A stretch of DNA of 64,000 nt from Akkermansiaceae bacterium (GTDB taxonomy: Bacteria > Verrucomicrobiota > Verrucomicrobiia > Verrucomicrobiales > Akkermansiaceae), in assembly GCA_024233115.1 (NCBI GenBank), contig JACKQB010000007.1, forward strand, positions 124,001 to 188,000, given 5' to 3'. This document shows, piece by piece, positions 44,300-52,804 of this stretch. The notes below the pieces were generated by a model. It had not been told where the DNA came from. It saw only the letters and a program-made list of their open reading frames with translations, and ran no database searches. Both the position numbers and the translations under genes were made by a program. Within the stretch, counting starts at the first letter, position 1. Each line of letters begins with the position of its first letter.

Positions 44300-46303
44300 G
44301 TGAAACGAACCGGCATCCGTATCCTCTTTCTCTTTCTTTGCTCGATCCTGCAGGCGGCAGGAGATACCTGGGAGCACTCCACCGCACTCCGGTTCAGTCA
44401 GGACTACCGGGAAATCGACGCCCGCCTCAAGGCGATCACCAGGGAGCTGCAACTCCTCCCCTCCCCCTATCAAGGTGTGCCCACCGCCACCGGGGGATAC
44501 CTTTCCCACTGGCTCGATACGGCGGAAGACCGTGTCATTCTCAGCTTCAAGTGGCACCAGCCACATCCGGTCAATTCCGTCGCGCTGCTGCCGCTTCGGC
44601 TCTATCTCGGGGACAAGGGGAAAGTCACCGAAAATGCCTACTGGCCTGGACAAATCGAGATCAAGGCTAACATCAATGGGGAATTGGTGACGCTTGCCCG
44701 GGTTACGGACACACAAACAACGATCCGGCGCTCGCTCCCGGAATTGATTGAGTTTGACACCGTGGCGACGGACAACATCAAGATCGTCTGCACCAATCTC
44801 ACCAAAGAGACCGCCACTCCCCACTATGGCGCAGGGTTTGCCGAAATCTTCATTTTCTCGGACCAGTCCAATATCGCGCCCCGCGCCACCGTCTGGGGGT
44901 CAAAAGGTCGAGAGGACATGGTCATTTTCTCCCTCGATTACCTTACCAACGGCCAAACACCACTGGGTTTACCCGAAATCGGACCGGAAACCCCCAAGGG
45001 GCTCGGCCTCTATTACGGCCCCGGCAAACATAGCCTCATTCATCCCTATGTCTGCGAAATCACCTTTGACCAGGATACACTGGTGGACGCGGTCCGCCTC
45101 GATCCGGCGATCATCCACAAACCCGGGCAATCGTTCCCCGTCAGGTTCGCCATTGAACTGCTCGACCCAAACGGTCAGGTCATCCAGGCGTCAAACGCAT
45201 ACAAAAACACCGCCTACACCAACCCTGGTTTGAACCCCGCCATCTTCCACTTCAAGGAATCGAAGATACGAGGTGTCCGCCTTACCATCTACGAGGCGGC
45301 CAATCTCGGTAACAGACAGAATATCATCATCCAACTCAGTGAGATCACGCCGATGCTGCACGGTGTGCCCATTCTTGTTCCCGCGACATTCCAGAACTCG
45401 ACATTAACCCCCAAACGGAAGAGCCAGAAATTCGAACCCTCCGACGACCAACTGTTCTGGACCCTCGCATCGGTTTATGACGGCATGACTCAAACCGGAA
45501 AAGTAATCTCCCACCACCAGTGGATCACAGGATTGGCCATGCGGCAAAAACTGCTAGAGGAACAGGCATCACTGAAGGACCGGCAAACAGCCATCCTCGC
45601 AACCACCCGGGCCACAACACTGTGGAGTTCATCCCTGTTGACCTCAGCCCTGATCCTACTCGCCATATTCATCAGCATCCGAAGCCGCAGGCGGGCACAA
45701 CTCGAAATCCAGAAAATACGGGAACGTATCGCCAGCGACCTCCACGATGAAACAGGCAGCAATCTCGCCGCCATCGTCCTCCATGCCGGGCAACTGCGGG
45801 CGAAAAGCAACAAGCCGGACGAACACAAAAGCCTCAATGCCATCCTCCGGCTCAGCAAGGAAAGTGTCTTCGGCCTGCGCGAGGTCCTGCACACCACCGC
45901 GCCACGGGTCGGACGCGCCCAGAACGTCCTCGCCTATATGCGCGAACTGGCGGAACTCGTCCTGGCGGATCAAAAATTCACCTTCGACAGCTCCGGCTTC
46001 ACCAACACCGAGGACTGCCTGAGCGCACAAATACGCAAGGACCTGATCCTCTTCTACAAAGAGGCCCTCAGCAATTGCCAGAAACATGCGCAGTGCAATG
46101 AGGTGAAAATCACCCTGTCTAACAATACCCGCCAATTGACTTTAAGCATTGAGGATGACGGAATAGGGATGACCCCCGCGCAGTTAGCCAGGCCCCGCGC
46201 CCTCCGCACACTCAAACAAAGGGCGAACAGATTGGACGGGGTTCTCAAAATCGACTCCCAACCCGGTAAAGGGCTGAAGCTCATTCTCCAGGCGCGCCTG
46301 TAA
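44300..46303 (+). CDS. Sensor histidine kinase, HisKA_3 type, with extracytoplasmic sensor
   Basis: The 667 residues start at a GTG (44300), 4 bp after the regulator stop. An N-terminal signal (IRILFLFLCSILQAAG) leads to a ~415-residue extracytoplasmic region with discoidin-like strands (YWPGQIEIKANING, IEFDTVATDNIKIVCTN), which may bind carbohydrate. One transmembrane helix lies at about 440-460. The cytoplasmic dimerisation domain has RERIASDLHDETGSNLAA with the phospho-acceptor His near 480, followed by the ATPase domain (EALSNCQKHAQCNEV N-box near 590; EDDGIGMT near 618). It pairs with the upstream NarL-type regulator. The ligand is unknown; the sensor's sugar-binding-like fold is inference. 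Confidence 0.9.
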   Translation: MKRTGIRILFLFLCSILQAAGDTWEHSTALRFSQDYREIDARLKAITRELQLLPSPYQGVPTATGGYLSHWLDTAEDRVILSFKWHQPHPVNSVALLPLRLYLGDKGKVTENAYWPGQIEIKANINGELVTLARVTDTQTTIRRSLPELIEFDTVATDNIKIVCTNLTKETATPHYGAGFAEIFIFSDQSNIAPRATVWGSKGREDMVIFSLDYLTNGQTPLGLPEIGPETPKGLGLYYGPGKHSLIHPYVCEITFDQDTLVDAVRLDPAIIHKPGQSFPVRFAIELLDPNGQVIQASNAYKNTAYTNPGLNPAIFHFKESKIRGVRLTIYEAANLGNRQNIIIQLSEITPMLHGVPILVPATFQNSTLTPKRKSQKFEPSDDQLFWTLASVYDGMTQTGKVISHHQWITGLAMRQKLLEEQASLKDRQTAILATTRATTLWSSSLLTSALILLAIFISIRSRRRAQLEIQKIRERIASDLHDETGSNLAAIVLHAGQLRAKSNKPDEHKSLNAILRLSKESVFGLREVLHTTAPRVGRAQNVLAYMRELAELVLADQKFTFDSSGFTNTEDCLSAQIRKDLILFYKEALSNCQKHAQCNEVKITLSNNTRQLTLSIEDDGIGMTPAQLARPRALRTLKQRANRLDGVLKIDSQPGKGLKLILQARL

Positions 46304-46514
46304 AACACAACGGATTCTCCGGCAGGCCTTCTCCCATCGTTTCACTCCTCGCCACAAGTCGCGCGTGTTTACCTGGTACGCTGTTCCTTTGCTGCTTTCT
46401 CCCCCCCTCTTCAGCGAACCCATGTGCACCTAACAAAAACATCGCACGCACGCCAAAACAACAAAGACCGCAGCAAAAACCGCTGCAACCCTTGTAAAAC
46501 CTTGTATTACCAAG

Positions 46515-46600
46515 TACCGCCAGCCGGGATCGAACCGGCACGAATGTTACCATTCAACGGATTTTAAATCCGTCGCGTCTACCAATTCCGCCATGGCGGC
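46515..46600 (-). tRNA. tRNA-Leu(UAA)
   Basis: An 86-nt cloverleaf on the minus strand. The 5' strand GCCGCCA pairs with TGGCGGT (one G-U) and the discriminator is A. The D-arm is GCGGAATTGGTAGACGC, and the anticodon arm CGGAT-TTAAA-ATCCG places UAA at the anticodon. A long class II variable arm (GTTGAATGGTAACATTC) and the T-arm GCCGGTTCGATCCCGGC follow. CCA is not encoded. It reads Leu UUA/UUG codons. Confidence 0.95.
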
Positions 46601-46652
46601 GTACTTGGAATCACCTCGCCGACCCGCAGGCCAGCCGAGCAAGGCGTGCAGA

Positions 46653-48206
46653 CTATTGACGCTTTTTGATTTCGTCAATGGCAGCTTGCAGCGATTTTTT
46701 CCTGTGTTCGTCCAGGTCTGGCATGATGCCCTCGAGGAATTCGATACCCGCCTCGGTTCCCACCTTGCCGATGATATCCGAAGCCGCGGTCACGTGGGCC
46801 ACGTCCATCTCCTTGACCTTGGGCAGGAGCAGCACCTCCGCCCCACTGCCGAGTTGAAGCAGGACATCCGACCACTTGACGGGGTCTTTATGCCAGAGCT
46901 CCATGAGGATGGTGTCAGCACCGTCAACCTGATGGGCAATCAGCAACTCCATCGAGGTCTTGGATACCTTGCCCTGGAGGTGGAGTTCTTTCACCGCCTC
47001 CAGCACAATCGGGCCCGCACCTGAATCAGGCAGCGCCCATACCTTCAGCGCGTTGATGATTTCCAACTGCAAGTCGGCTTTACTCAGGGGCAGCATCTTG
47101 AGTAACTCCTGCGTGATGTCGTCCCTGAGTGCCCGGGGCTTCGCTCCGGCCAGGCGCTTCACCGCATCCATTTGCTCCCTCGGGTCAAAACTTTTCAACG
47201 CCTTCAGGTTCTGTGCCTCAAAATCAAGGCTTTCCGAGTCGAGCACCTTATACTTGTCGAGTGAAGCAATCTTGGCCGTTTCCACCGCGATATCGATAAT
47301 CCGCAGCTCTTTGTCGATTTTCTCAATACGTCCGAATTTTGTGCATAGGGCGGCGATTTCATCGATCGTCATTTTCTGTTCCACCAGTAAAACCAACCCG
47401 TCCTCTCCGGATTCACCACGTCGATAGAGCGTTTCCCGACTCACCTTGTCGGTCGCTTCATAGAGAAACGAAGCAATTTTTTCCCGGACCGTCTCGCTGG
47501 CGCTCCGGATGAAAATACCTACCACCGACTCCTTGGGATGCTTGGCAATAGCGTCACTGACCGGCTCATAGCCTATTTCAAACAAGTAGTCGTCCTTTAT
47601 CCTGGTCGCCTGCGCGGATGTGTTGTCCTCACCGCCTCCATCAATCAGGACGATCGGCTCCGTGGAAGCACTGGTCGGATTGCCTGGAAACAAGACGGGT
47701 AGAGCCAGTAGGATCGCCGCAAATACCAAGGTCAGCAACACACCAAGCTTTCTATTGTGTGCGGTCCCATAGATCACAAGCAAACCTCCCACCAAGGCCG
47801 AAAACCCGCATAGAATAAAGCGGTTCATGGTTTCCATATCCCGCATCGCCCCCTCCTTGCCTCCCGCAAGAAGGAACACAATGATGATCAACGACATCAG
47901 GGCGATACCCGACATCATCGCCACAGTACGGCGCGGCCGCGGTGGACCTACCTGGTCGAAATTAACATTCGGCTGGTAGTGGGCCTGGGCGAATTCAACA
48001 TTGGCGGCACCTTCGTGCGCACTCCTTCCAAACCGCTCAAGATGTGAATCCCGCTTCTCGCCAGGGTAGAATTTTTCCTTCTCTTTGACCACCTCGTCCA
48101 TAGACACCTTGAACCTACCGTCGCAGGAACCACATTCCACGGTCTTGCCGAGGAAATCCTCGGTCACATCAAATCTCTGGCTACATTCGGGGCATTGAAT
48201 CCTCAT
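46653..48206 (-). CDS. Zinc-ribbon membrane protein with HEAT-like C-terminal region
   Basis: The 517 residues open with an MJ0042-type zinc finger (CPECSQRF..VECGSCDGRF, Cys 5/8/25/28 region), a polar linker, then three hydrophobic segments between about 93 and 175 (SGIALMSLIIIVFLLAG; LCGFSALVGGLLVIYG; LLTLVFAAILLALPVLF). The remaining ~330 residues are soluble and helical, with a mixed alpha/beta region (~205-330) and HEAT/ARM-like helix pairs at the end. Function unrecognised. It lies downstream of nothing obvious on its strand, adjacent to tRNA-Leu and divergent from the C4 zinc-ribbon gene. Confidence 0.75.
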   Translation of the reverse strand: MRIQCPECSQRFDVTEDFLGKTVECGSCDGRFKVSMDEVVKEKEKFYPGEKRDSHLERFGRSAHEGAANVEFAQAHYQPNVNFDQVGPPRPRRTVAMMSGIALMSLIIIVFLLAGGKEGAMRDMETMNRFILCGFSALVGGLLVIYGTAHNRKLGVLLTLVFAAILLALPVLFPGNPTSASTEPIVLIDGGGEDNTSAQATRIKDDYLFEIGYEPVSDAIAKHPKESVVGIFIRSASETVREKIASFLYEATDKVSRETLYRRGESGEDGLVLLVEQKMTIDEIAALCTKFGRIEKIDKELRIIDIAVETAKIASLDKYKVLDSESLDFEAQNLKALKSFDPREQMDAVKRLAGAKPRALRDDITQELLKMLPLSKADLQLEIINALKVWALPDSGAGPIVLEAVKELHLQGKVSKTSMELLIAHQVDGADTILMELWHKDPVKWSDVLLQLGSGAEVLLLPKVKEMDVAHVTAASDIIGKVGTEAGIEFLEGIMPDLDEHRKKSLQAAIDEIKKRQ

Positions 48207-48346
48207 AATCTTGACTGGTTATACGTCTCACCTCTTGGAGTATGCGCAAAGCCTATCCGTTCACCTTTATTTTGGCCACTAAGAAAAAAGCATTTATGCA
48301 CTCACCCGCGCTTGCCCATCTCGTCAGGCTCGGGTAGAAGCATCCC

Positions 48347-49045
48347 ATGCTTGCTGAAATTGAGTCCCTGCTGGTCCTACAGGACCGCGACCAACGCCTC
48401 CTCGCTTTAGAAAAAGACATGAAACGCATTCCTGCCGACAAGGAACGCGCCAAGGAACGCCTCGCCAACGATCTCGCCGCCGTCGCCAACGCCAAAAAGG
48501 CCGTCCAGGAGAACGAAGTGGCCATTAAAAATACCGAACTCGATATCGGAACACGCAAAAACACACTCGACCGTCTCAAGGTCCAGCAATATGAGACCAA
48601 GAAAAACGAAGAGTTCACGGCCCTCGAAAATGAGATCAAGCGCTACAACGACGATGTCGACCAGCTTGAAACCACCGAACTCGAACTGATGGAGAAGGCC
48701 GACAGCCTGCGGGACTCACTCAAAAAAGCAGAGGCCGCCCTGGCTCTCACCCAGGGTATGGTCGATGAGGAAATCGCCCAGCTCGATACCCGGGCCACGG
48801 AAGTGCACAAGCAATTTGAAGCAGTCAAAGCCGAGCGCTCGACGCTGGCCTCGGCTATCGATGAAGACCTGCTCTCACTCTATGACCGACTGATGACATC
48901 CAAAGGCGGCGACGCCATCGTGTCGGCCGAGAACAAGCAATGCCACGGCTGCCACATGAAACTCGTCCCCGCCACCATGATCAAAGTACAGGCCGAAAAG
49001 GAAATCGCCCAGTGCGAAAACTGCGGCCGCATCCTCCACCTTTGA
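48347..49045 (+). CDS. Coiled-coil protein with C4 zinc ribbon (COG1579-like)
   Basis: The 232-residue soluble protein has a long antiparallel coiled coil (about 1-175, rich in Lys, Glu and Ala) followed by a C-terminal zinc ribbon, CHGCHMKLVP..CENCGRILHL. This matches the CT398/COG1579 family, conserved in Chlamydiae and many bacteria. Proposed roles include RNA polymerase-associated or type III chaperone-like functions; none is established for this organism. Monocistronic, with a 157-bp gap to mrp on the same strand. Confidence 0.85.
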   Translation: MLAEIESLLVLQDRDQRLLALEKDMKRIPADKERAKERLANDLAAVANAKKAVQENEVAIKNTELDIGTRKNTLDRLKVQQYETKKNEEFTALENEIKRYNDDVDQLETTELELMEKADSLRDSLKKAEAALALTQGMVDEEIAQLDTRATEVHKQFEAVKAERSTLASAIDEDLLSLYDRLMTSKGGDAIVSAENKQCHGCHMKLVPATMIKVQAEKEIAQCENCGRILHL

Positions 49046-49202
49046 TTAAACTCTAAGTTCTGAACTCCAGATACCAGAGCCAGCACGACGTATTCAAACG
49101 CTGGACGACTCTCCCTCGTTGCAGCACCCTTACCCCCCACGCAGCCTTTCCCATATCCATCACATTGGTATTAGGAGTTTAGAATTTAAAACTTAAAGCA
49201 AC

Positions 49203-50252
49203 ATGACACCCGACACTATCCGCGAACTCCTCAAACAAGTCCCCTACCCCGGGTTCTCACGTGACATTGTCTCCTTTGGACTGGTCAAGGATGTGCAGTT
49301 TGAAAATGGCGTCGTTACCGTCAACATCAGCGTTGAGACCAACGATCCCACGGTTCCCGAGCAGATTTTCAACAACTGCCACGCCATCCTCGATCCACTG
49401 CCCGGGGTCAAGCATGCCAAGGTCGAGCTCGATGTCCAGGCACCCGCCACCCAGGCAGGGGCACCCGGCGGCGGCGCTACCAAAAACACCATCCCGGGCG
49501 TTAACAACGTCATCGCCGTGGCATCGGGAAAGGGCGGCGTCGGAAAATCCACCGTCGCGTCCAACCTGGCCGTCGCCCTGGCCAACGCAGGACACAAGGT
49601 GGGGCTCTGCGACTGTGACCTGTACGGCCCGTCCATCGCACACATGTTTGGCAGCCGGGAACGCCCCCTTGCCACCGAGGACAATCAAATCATCCCCATC
49701 CCCGCACACGGTGTCAAACTGATGTCGATGGGCTTCCTGCTGGAAGAGGCCTCGCCGGTCATCGTCCGCGGCCCGCTCGCCACCCGCTATACCCAGCAGT
49801 TCCTCCAAAACGTCGAATGGGGTGAGCTTGATTTCCTGATTCTCGATCTCCCCCCCGGCACCGGCGACATCCAGCTCACCATCGTGCAAACCATCGCTCT
49901 GACAGGAGCACTGGTCGTCACCACACCCCAGGAGGTCGCCCTGATCGACGCCCGCAAGGCGATCTCGATGTTTGACAAGGTCAACGTGCCCATTCTCGGC
50001 CTGATCGAAAACATGGCATGGTTCGAGTGCGACCATGGCAGCCGTTACCCGATCTTCGGCGAAGGTGGCGGTGCCAGGGAGGCGGACAAACTCAAGATCC
50101 CGCTGTTAGGACAAATCCCGATCAACATACCGACCCGTGCACAGGGAGACTCCGGCAGCCCCGTGGCACTGATGAATCCTGCGGAGAACCCCGCCAGCGC
50201 CGCATTCGCCGACCTGGCAACGGCGGTCTCGTTATCAGCCGTCCCCGAGTAA
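49203..50252 (+). CDS. apbC: Mrp/ApbC/NBP35-family iron-sulfur cluster carrier ATPase
   Basis: Cytoplasmic P-loop ATPase that delivers Fe-S clusters to apo-proteins. The 349 residues comprise an N-terminal MIP18/DUF59 domain (~1-85; IVSFGLVKDVQFENGVVTVNI), an Ala/Gly linker, and the deviant Walker A GKGGVGKSTVASNLA, DCDLYGPSI, PPGTGDIQLT and LIENMAWFEC. The usual downstream CxxC pair is incomplete: IENMAWFECDHG has one Cys where many Mrp proteins have two, so cluster binding may differ. The 3' end is followed by the group II intron fragment on the opposite strand. Confidence 0.93.
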   Translation: MTPDTIRELLKQVPYPGFSRDIVSFGLVKDVQFENGVVTVNISVETNDPTVPEQIFNNCHAILDPLPGVKHAKVELDVQAPATQAGAPGGGATKNTIPGVNNVIAVASGKGGVGKSTVASNLAVALANAGHKVGLCDCDLYGPSIAHMFGSRERPLATEDNQIIPIPAHGVKLMSMGFLLEEASPVIVRGPLATRYTQQFLQNVEWGELDFLILDLPPGTGDIQLTIVQTIALTGALVVTTPQEVALIDARKAISMFDKVNVPILGLIENMAWFECDHGSRYPIFGEGGGAREADKLKIPLLGQIPINIPTRAQGDSGSPVALMNPAENPASAAFADLATAVSLSAVPE

Positions 50253-50269
50253 CCGACTGCGCCCGCAAG

Positions 50270-50760
50270 GTTGCCCGGGAGGGTGCCGGAATGCATCGCG
50301 CAGGCGGTGGGGATGCACAGGGTTCTTGTCTGCTTCTGTTTCGTTGTCAGCCATACTTGGTGTTCATTGGCTCCATTGGGTTCGAGCCTTCAGACGGACC
50401 GACGCGACCCACTATGCTCTCGACTGACTTCTGTCGCCTCTTCTCCTTACCTCTCGATGAGTCGCTTCGCTGACAAGACAACAAACCTCCCCGGGTAATG
50501 CACACTGGCCTCCGCATTTATCCCTGCCGCATATGCGCCAACACCTTTTTGGCAGATAGTGGACTTCGAAGATTCCGGGCTTCTCATCCGGTGTAGTCGC
50601 CTCCTTTGTGGTATTTGTTCATCAGAGCAGTGTTTTGCTTCCAGCTTCCTCCAGCCAAAAGACCTCACGGTCTTAGTCTTGCTGTCTGCCAGCGCTTCTC
50701 TCGCTGCCGAGTCCGCAGGGGACTTGCCCCCCCCAAGCCAGTGCGCCCTGCCGGGCGCAC
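50270..50760 (-). mobile_element. 5' fragment of a class IIC group II intron
   Basis: Read on the minus strand from 50760, the sequence begins GTGCGCCCGGCAGGGCGCAC, the class IIC 5' end. It carries the expected ordered blocks: CCAAAAAGGTGTTGG, TTACCCGGGGAGG (50498-50486) and ACAGAAGTCAGTCGAGAGCATAG (~50434-50412), then a domain IV-like stretch with AACACCAAGTATGG. This closely parallels the Oceanobacillus iheyensis intron as I recall it. A remnant ORF start (MADNETEADKNP, ATG at 50354) may be the intron protein's N-terminus, but the reverse transcriptase and domains V-VI are missing, so it is immobile. The lower boundary is uncertain. It begins one base behind the T-run of an intrinsic terminator, the known class IIC target. 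Confidence 0.8.
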
Positions 50761-50761
50761 C

Positions 50762-50795
50762 AAAAAAACCGCAGCCTCCACGGGGGAGACTGCGG
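50762..50795 (-). terminator. Intrinsic terminator of the PEP-CTERM gene, also the intron insertion site
   Basis: On the minus strand CCGCAGTCTCC / GGAGGCTGCGG (one G-T pair) with loop CCCGT is followed by seven T and one G, then the intron's GTGCGCC. It starts 54 bp after the stop of the gene at 50850. Confidence 0.9.
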
Positions 50796-50849
50796 TAGAG
50801 TGTGCGATTGTGACACATGAAGCGTCACGCAAGGGGGAGACTGGATCGG

Positions 50850-51542
50850 CTAGCGCTTGCGACGGATGAGCAAAGCCAGTCCAGCAAGACCCATCAGGGC
50901 TGCGGATGACGGCTCGGGAACACATGTGCTGGTGCCGATGAGTCGGAAGTTGTCCAGTGCGATACGGGCATTCGAAGCATAGCTCGTGTCCGTTACGAAA
51001 ATGGCGAACTTGTAGTTGTCGGCGCTACCAGCACTGCTGTCGATTCCAAGGCTGCTCACATTGAATGTTGTATCCGATGAAGAAGTCCATGGGTTGCTTG
51101 ATGTGCCGCTGGCGAAGTTCTTTACGAACTGGCCAGGGGCAGTGATCTCGGTGCCGTTCTTCCAAATGCGGAGAGCCACCTGGTTAATCGCAGAGGATTC
51201 ACCGTAGTTACCTACGTCAAAATTGACATAGTTGACCTGGGACACAGCGTTGTTGGCAAAATCAACGCCAAAGATAACGCAGTCGTTGGCGCTCCAACTG
51301 CCAAAGCAGTTGGCTCCGTAGGCGGAATTATCTTCGCTGTCCTTTGTGCTCCAGCTATAGGTGAGGCCTTCAGGATAAACGTTTTTAGGCGTGATGCAGT
51401 CGATGCCGTTATCTTCGGGTTGAAGAGAAGCGGAACCACCGACACCGTCTTTAAAGTCCCAGTGGGCAAGAACGCCGTTCTGTGCAAATGCTGGAACCAC
51501 AAATGCTGCAGATGCAGCGATTAATAGTATTGTATTTTTCAT
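50850..51542 (-). CDS. PEP-CTERM sorting-domain protein, tandem copy 1
   Basis: The 230-residue exported protein starts MKNTILLIAASAAFVVPAFAQ (signal peptide); the upstream in-frame extension to 51596 is ignored because it lacks such a signal. The body begins VLAHWDFKDG and ends in a jelly-roll-like RIALDNFRLIG strand. The C-terminus has VPEPSSAALMGLAGLALLIRRKR, a complete PEP motif, helix and basic tail. It is a paralogue of the next gene upstream (51625-52344), with the same domain order. Likely matrix or surface protein released by exosortase. The leader is CCCCCCAACCCATACAAC, no Shine-Dalgarno. Confidence 0.88.
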   Translation of the reverse strand: MKNTILLIAASAAFVVPAFAQNGVLAHWDFKDGVGGSASLQPEDNGIDCITPKNVYPEGLTYSWSTKDSEDNSAYGANCFGSWSANDCVIFGVDFANNAVSQVNYVNFDVGNYGESSAINQVALRIWKNGTEITAPGQFVKNFASGTSSNPWTSSSDTTFNVSSLGIDSSAGSADNYKFAIFVTDTSYASNARIALDNFRLIGTSTCVPEPSSAALMGLAGLALLIRRKR

Positions 51543-51624
51543 GTTGTATGGGTTGGGGGGATGGAAGGATGGATTGTCTTGGAGGGATGCCCACAACGCT
51601 CGATGAGAGCTGCAGGCTGGATAA

Positions 51625-52344
51625 TCAACGCTTGCGACGGACCAGCAAAGCCAGGCTGGCGAGTCCCATCAGGGCTGCGGATGATGGCTCGGGAACACAA
51701 TCGACTTTGCCGACAGCGCGAAAGTTATCGAGAGCGATACGACCGGAGGAACTCGACGCTCCCGTGGTGTAAATACGGAACTCGAAGGTATCTTCGCTGC
51801 CATGCGCACTCGTCAGGTTGAAACTGCTGACGTCCAGGTTCTGGTCGGCGCTGGCCGACCACGGCTGCCCACTACTGTTAGATGTCGCAACTGCGGTAAT
51901 CGCTTTCCATGCGTTATCGACGTAACCGAGGGAGGTTCCGTTTTTATAGACCCGGACAGCATAATAATCCGGATCATAATATTTCCCATAGTTGGCGATA
52001 TCGAAGTTGATCTTACTTACGCCACCCGCCGCTTCATTTGAGAATGTCACAGCAAAGGCAACGTAGTCACCGGTTGCCCCACCGTCCCAGGATCCGAAGC
52101 AGTTCGCTCCGTATTTTGAGCCGTCTTCACTGTCAGCTGTTGACCAGCTGTAGTTGAGACCATACTTGGTTATATTGTGTGGCTTGACACAATCGATTCC
52201 ATTGTCTTCCGGCGCGAAGGTCGCCGATCCGGTGGCTCCGTCGACAAAATCCCAGTGGGCGAGCACGCCACTGGTCTGAGCGAAGGTAGGAACAGCAAAC
52301 GAAATACTCGCCGCGATTATTAGTGTTCTTGTTTTCATGTTCAT
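51625..52344 (-). CDS. PEP-CTERM sorting-domain protein, tandem copy 2
   Basis: The 239-residue paralogue of the gene at 50850-51542 has signal peptide MNMKTRTLIIAASISFAVPTFAQ, body start VLAHWDFVDG, shared YSWSTADSEDGSKYGANCFGSW and RIALDNFRAVG, and C-terminus VPEPSSAALMGLASLALLVRRKR. An ATG two codons in (52338) is also possible. The 82-bp gap to copy 1 shows no terminator, so the pair may be co-transcribed, ending at the terminator at 50762-50795. The long upstream region (52345-52804) probably holds its control elements. Confidence 0.88.
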   Translation of the reverse strand: MNMKTRTLIIAASISFAVPTFAQTSGVLAHWDFVDGATGSATFAPEDNGIDCVKPHNITKYGLNYSWSTADSEDGSKYGANCFGSWDGGATGDYVAFAVTFSNEAAGGVSKINFDIANYGKYYDPDYYAVRVYKNGTSLGYVDNAWKAITAVATSNSSGQPWSASADQNLDVSSFNLTSAHGSEDTFEFRIYTTGASSSSGRIALDNFRAVGKVDCVPEPSSAALMGLASLALLVRRKR

Positions 52345-52804
52345 TCGGGTTGGGGTTATTGGTTTCTGGTTTCGGGGTTATCCAGACATTGTCATTCCGC
52401 CCTGCCGAAACAGGTTGGAAGCGTGTCCGGTGCGACACACAACCCAAGCATTACAACCCCCCTTCCTCTACCAATGCAAACAAGACTAACAAACCAAACT
52501 AACGAAACCTGTTATTCCCAACAAAACAGGATATAATGTTTCCTTAACTATCTATATTTCCCAAGAAATCTATTCTTCTAGAAATAACCCTCAAACCCGT
52601 ATAAAGAGGGGGAATCCGCCGCAGCATTATAAAAAACATACGCGTGAACAAATGTTTAACCTAACATTTTTTATCTAGCATGTTTAATAGTTAACCTAAC
52701 ATGAACACCATACACTCGGAATAATCAATACAGGCTACGCAAAATACAAGAATGGCCCGTTTGAACCGATTCCGAGAAAGCGGGACACTAGTGGATCGAA
52801 CCAG
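52345..52804. other. AT-rich intergenic region upstream of the PEP-CTERM pair
   Basis: No plausible gene. The stretch 52450-52740 is markedly A/T-rich against its surroundings. It carries a 12-bp direct repeat TTAACCTAACAT at 52656-52667 and 52691-52702 (35 bp apart, roughly three helical turns) and two copies of ATGTTTAA nearby. The left copy lies in an imperfect dyad ATGTT-TAACC-TAACAT. These could be regulator sites for the PEP-CTERM genes, whose start is about 310 bp away, or lie at the 3' side of cstA. Confidence 0.5.
52656..52702. repeat. Direct repeat TTAACCTAACAT x2
   Basis: Exact 12-bp copies at 52656-52667 and 52691-52702, 35 bp apart, in the AT-rich gap between cstA and the PEP-CTERM pair. 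Confidence 0.75.

Noticed and set aside
46304..46514. Possible small gene between the kinase and tRNA-Leu
   Set aside because: Short frames only, without a start-site signal or recognisable product.
50447..50818. 123-codon minus-strand frame between mrp and the PEP-CTERM gene
   Set aside because: The region is explained by a structured group II intron fragment and a terminator; the frame is incidental.
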